From Candidatus Zixiibacteriota bacterium (GTDB taxonomy: Bacteria > Zixibacteria > MSB-5A5 > JAABVY01 > JAHJOQ01): 5,564 nucleotides of DNA. The stretch spans positions 1 through 5,564 of the forward strand of contig DAOVLC010000119.1 in assembly GCA_030631455.1 (NCBI GenBank), given 5' to 3'. Position numbers and translations under genes: made by a program. The notes under the pieces were generated by a model. It was given only the letters and a program-made list of their open reading frames with translations. It was not told the origin of the DNA and made no database searches. Below, piece after piece: positions 5,002 to 5,564 of the stretch (positions within the stretch are counted from its first letter, which is position 1; each line of letters starts with the position of its first letter).

Positions 5002-5564
5002 ATGGCGACAATAAGAGACCTGAAGAAACGCATCCGGGCTGTACAGTCAACCAAGCAGATCACCAAGGCGATGGAAATGGTGGCTGCCGCAAAACTTCGC
5101 CGGGCGCAGCAGAGGATTAAATCGTACCGTCCATACGCTGAGAAGATGATGCAAATGCTCGGTCATCTGTCGACAGCTTCCGGTGAAATTTCGCATCCGT
5201 TTTTCGAGGAGAGAGAGGTTCGCAAGACTATCCTTGTGGTTTTTACCTCAGACCGAGGACTCTGCGGATCATTTAACTCGAACCTGATCAGGAATGCCGA
5301 GGTCTTTGGGAAGGACTTCACTCCCGAGAATCTGGACCTTGTCTGTGTTGGTGGGCGCGGCCGGGACTACTTCCGCAAGAGAGACTTTCCTGTACTCGAA
5401 TCCTATGTCGATTTCTCAGGAAATATGGATCTCGGCAAAGTGCGTGACCTGACGAATTTCCTGACAAGCCGTTTCATAGACGGTAAGGTCGACCGGATAA
5501 TCTTTCTGTATACGGCGTTTCTCTCTACGGCATCATACAGGATCACTCGCAAGCAGTTTCTGCC
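5002..5564 (+). CDS. atpG: F-type ATP synthase subunit gamma (partial, C-terminus beyond the window)
   Basis: The frame from ATG 5002 stays open to the right edge and encodes the first 187 residues of about 285-295 expected. Gamma is the rotating central shaft that links the c-ring to the alpha3beta3 head. The N-terminal helix MATIRDLKKRIRAVQSTKQITKAMEMVAAAKLRRAQ is the typical start of the long coiled coil. S83-D-R-G-L-C-G-S-F-N-S-N94 is the strongly conserved motif that begins the Rossmann-like domain, followed by the variable middle region. The missing part is the conserved C-terminal helix that enters the head. There is no strong Shine-Dalgarno sequence (only CGAG near 4990-4993), and the spacing from atpA (21 bases) suggests read-through from the same transcript. 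No frameshift or stop was seen. Confidence 0.96.
   Translation, partial: MATIRDLKKRIRAVQSTKQITKAMEMVAAAKLRRAQQRIKSYRPYAEKMMQMLGHLSTASGEISHPFFEEREVRKTILVVFTSDRGLCGSFNSNLIRNAEVFGKDFTPENLDLVCVGGRGRDYFRKRDFPVLESYVDFSGNMDLGKVRDLTNFLTSRFIDGKVDRIIFLYTAFLSTASYRITRKQFL

Overview
The window holds the front part of a bacterial F-type ATP synthase operon, all on the + strand. The order is atpZ-like, atpI-like, atpB (a), atpE (c), atpF (b), atpH (delta), atpA (alpha) and the start of atpG (gamma), which runs off the right edge. A short fragment at the left edge (1-147) is the C-terminus of an unrelated protein, possibly a sensor histidine kinase. About 320 bases of non-coding DNA lie between it and the operon.

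Region by region: 1-147 is the partial upstream gene. 148-469 has no convincing gene but carries several inverted repeats and, at its right end, a strong-looking sigma70-type promoter (TTGACA, 16-base spacer, TATATT) preceded by an A/T-rich tract. 470-1163 encodes two small membrane proteins thought to help Fo and c-ring assembly. 1160-2856 encodes the membrane part (a, c, b). 2856-4980 encodes delta and alpha, and 5002-5564 encodes the first 187 residues of gamma. Several genes are tightly coupled: atpI/atpB share GTGA and atpF/atpH share one base. atpE has the best Shine-Dalgarno sequence, which fits the need for many c subunits per complex, and a hairpin follows it. beta (atpD) and epsilon (atpC) are not visible; they would lie to the right or at another locus.

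The products make a proton-driven rotary machine. Subunit a (R215) and the c-ring (E59) form the ion path. b and delta form the peripheral stalk holding alpha3beta3, and gamma is the rotating central shaft. The c subunit lacks the residues that accompany Na+ coordination in known Na+ c-rings, so H+ coupling is the better reading.

The organism is a Gram-negative-type bacterium of intermediate GC. The single full-length b gene (no b/b' pair), the atpZ-atpI pair, the RLFGNITGED form of subunit a and its acidic/His-rich C-terminus suggest a deltaproteobacterial-like or FCB-related lineage (for example an uncultured candidate phylum). This is a loose inference, not an identification. I see no mobile element, CRISPR array, tRNA or rRNA, and no sign of a new multi-gene system. 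The points most worth a second look are regulatory: the nearly leaderless first gene, the palindromes upstream of the promoter, and the hairpin after atpE.
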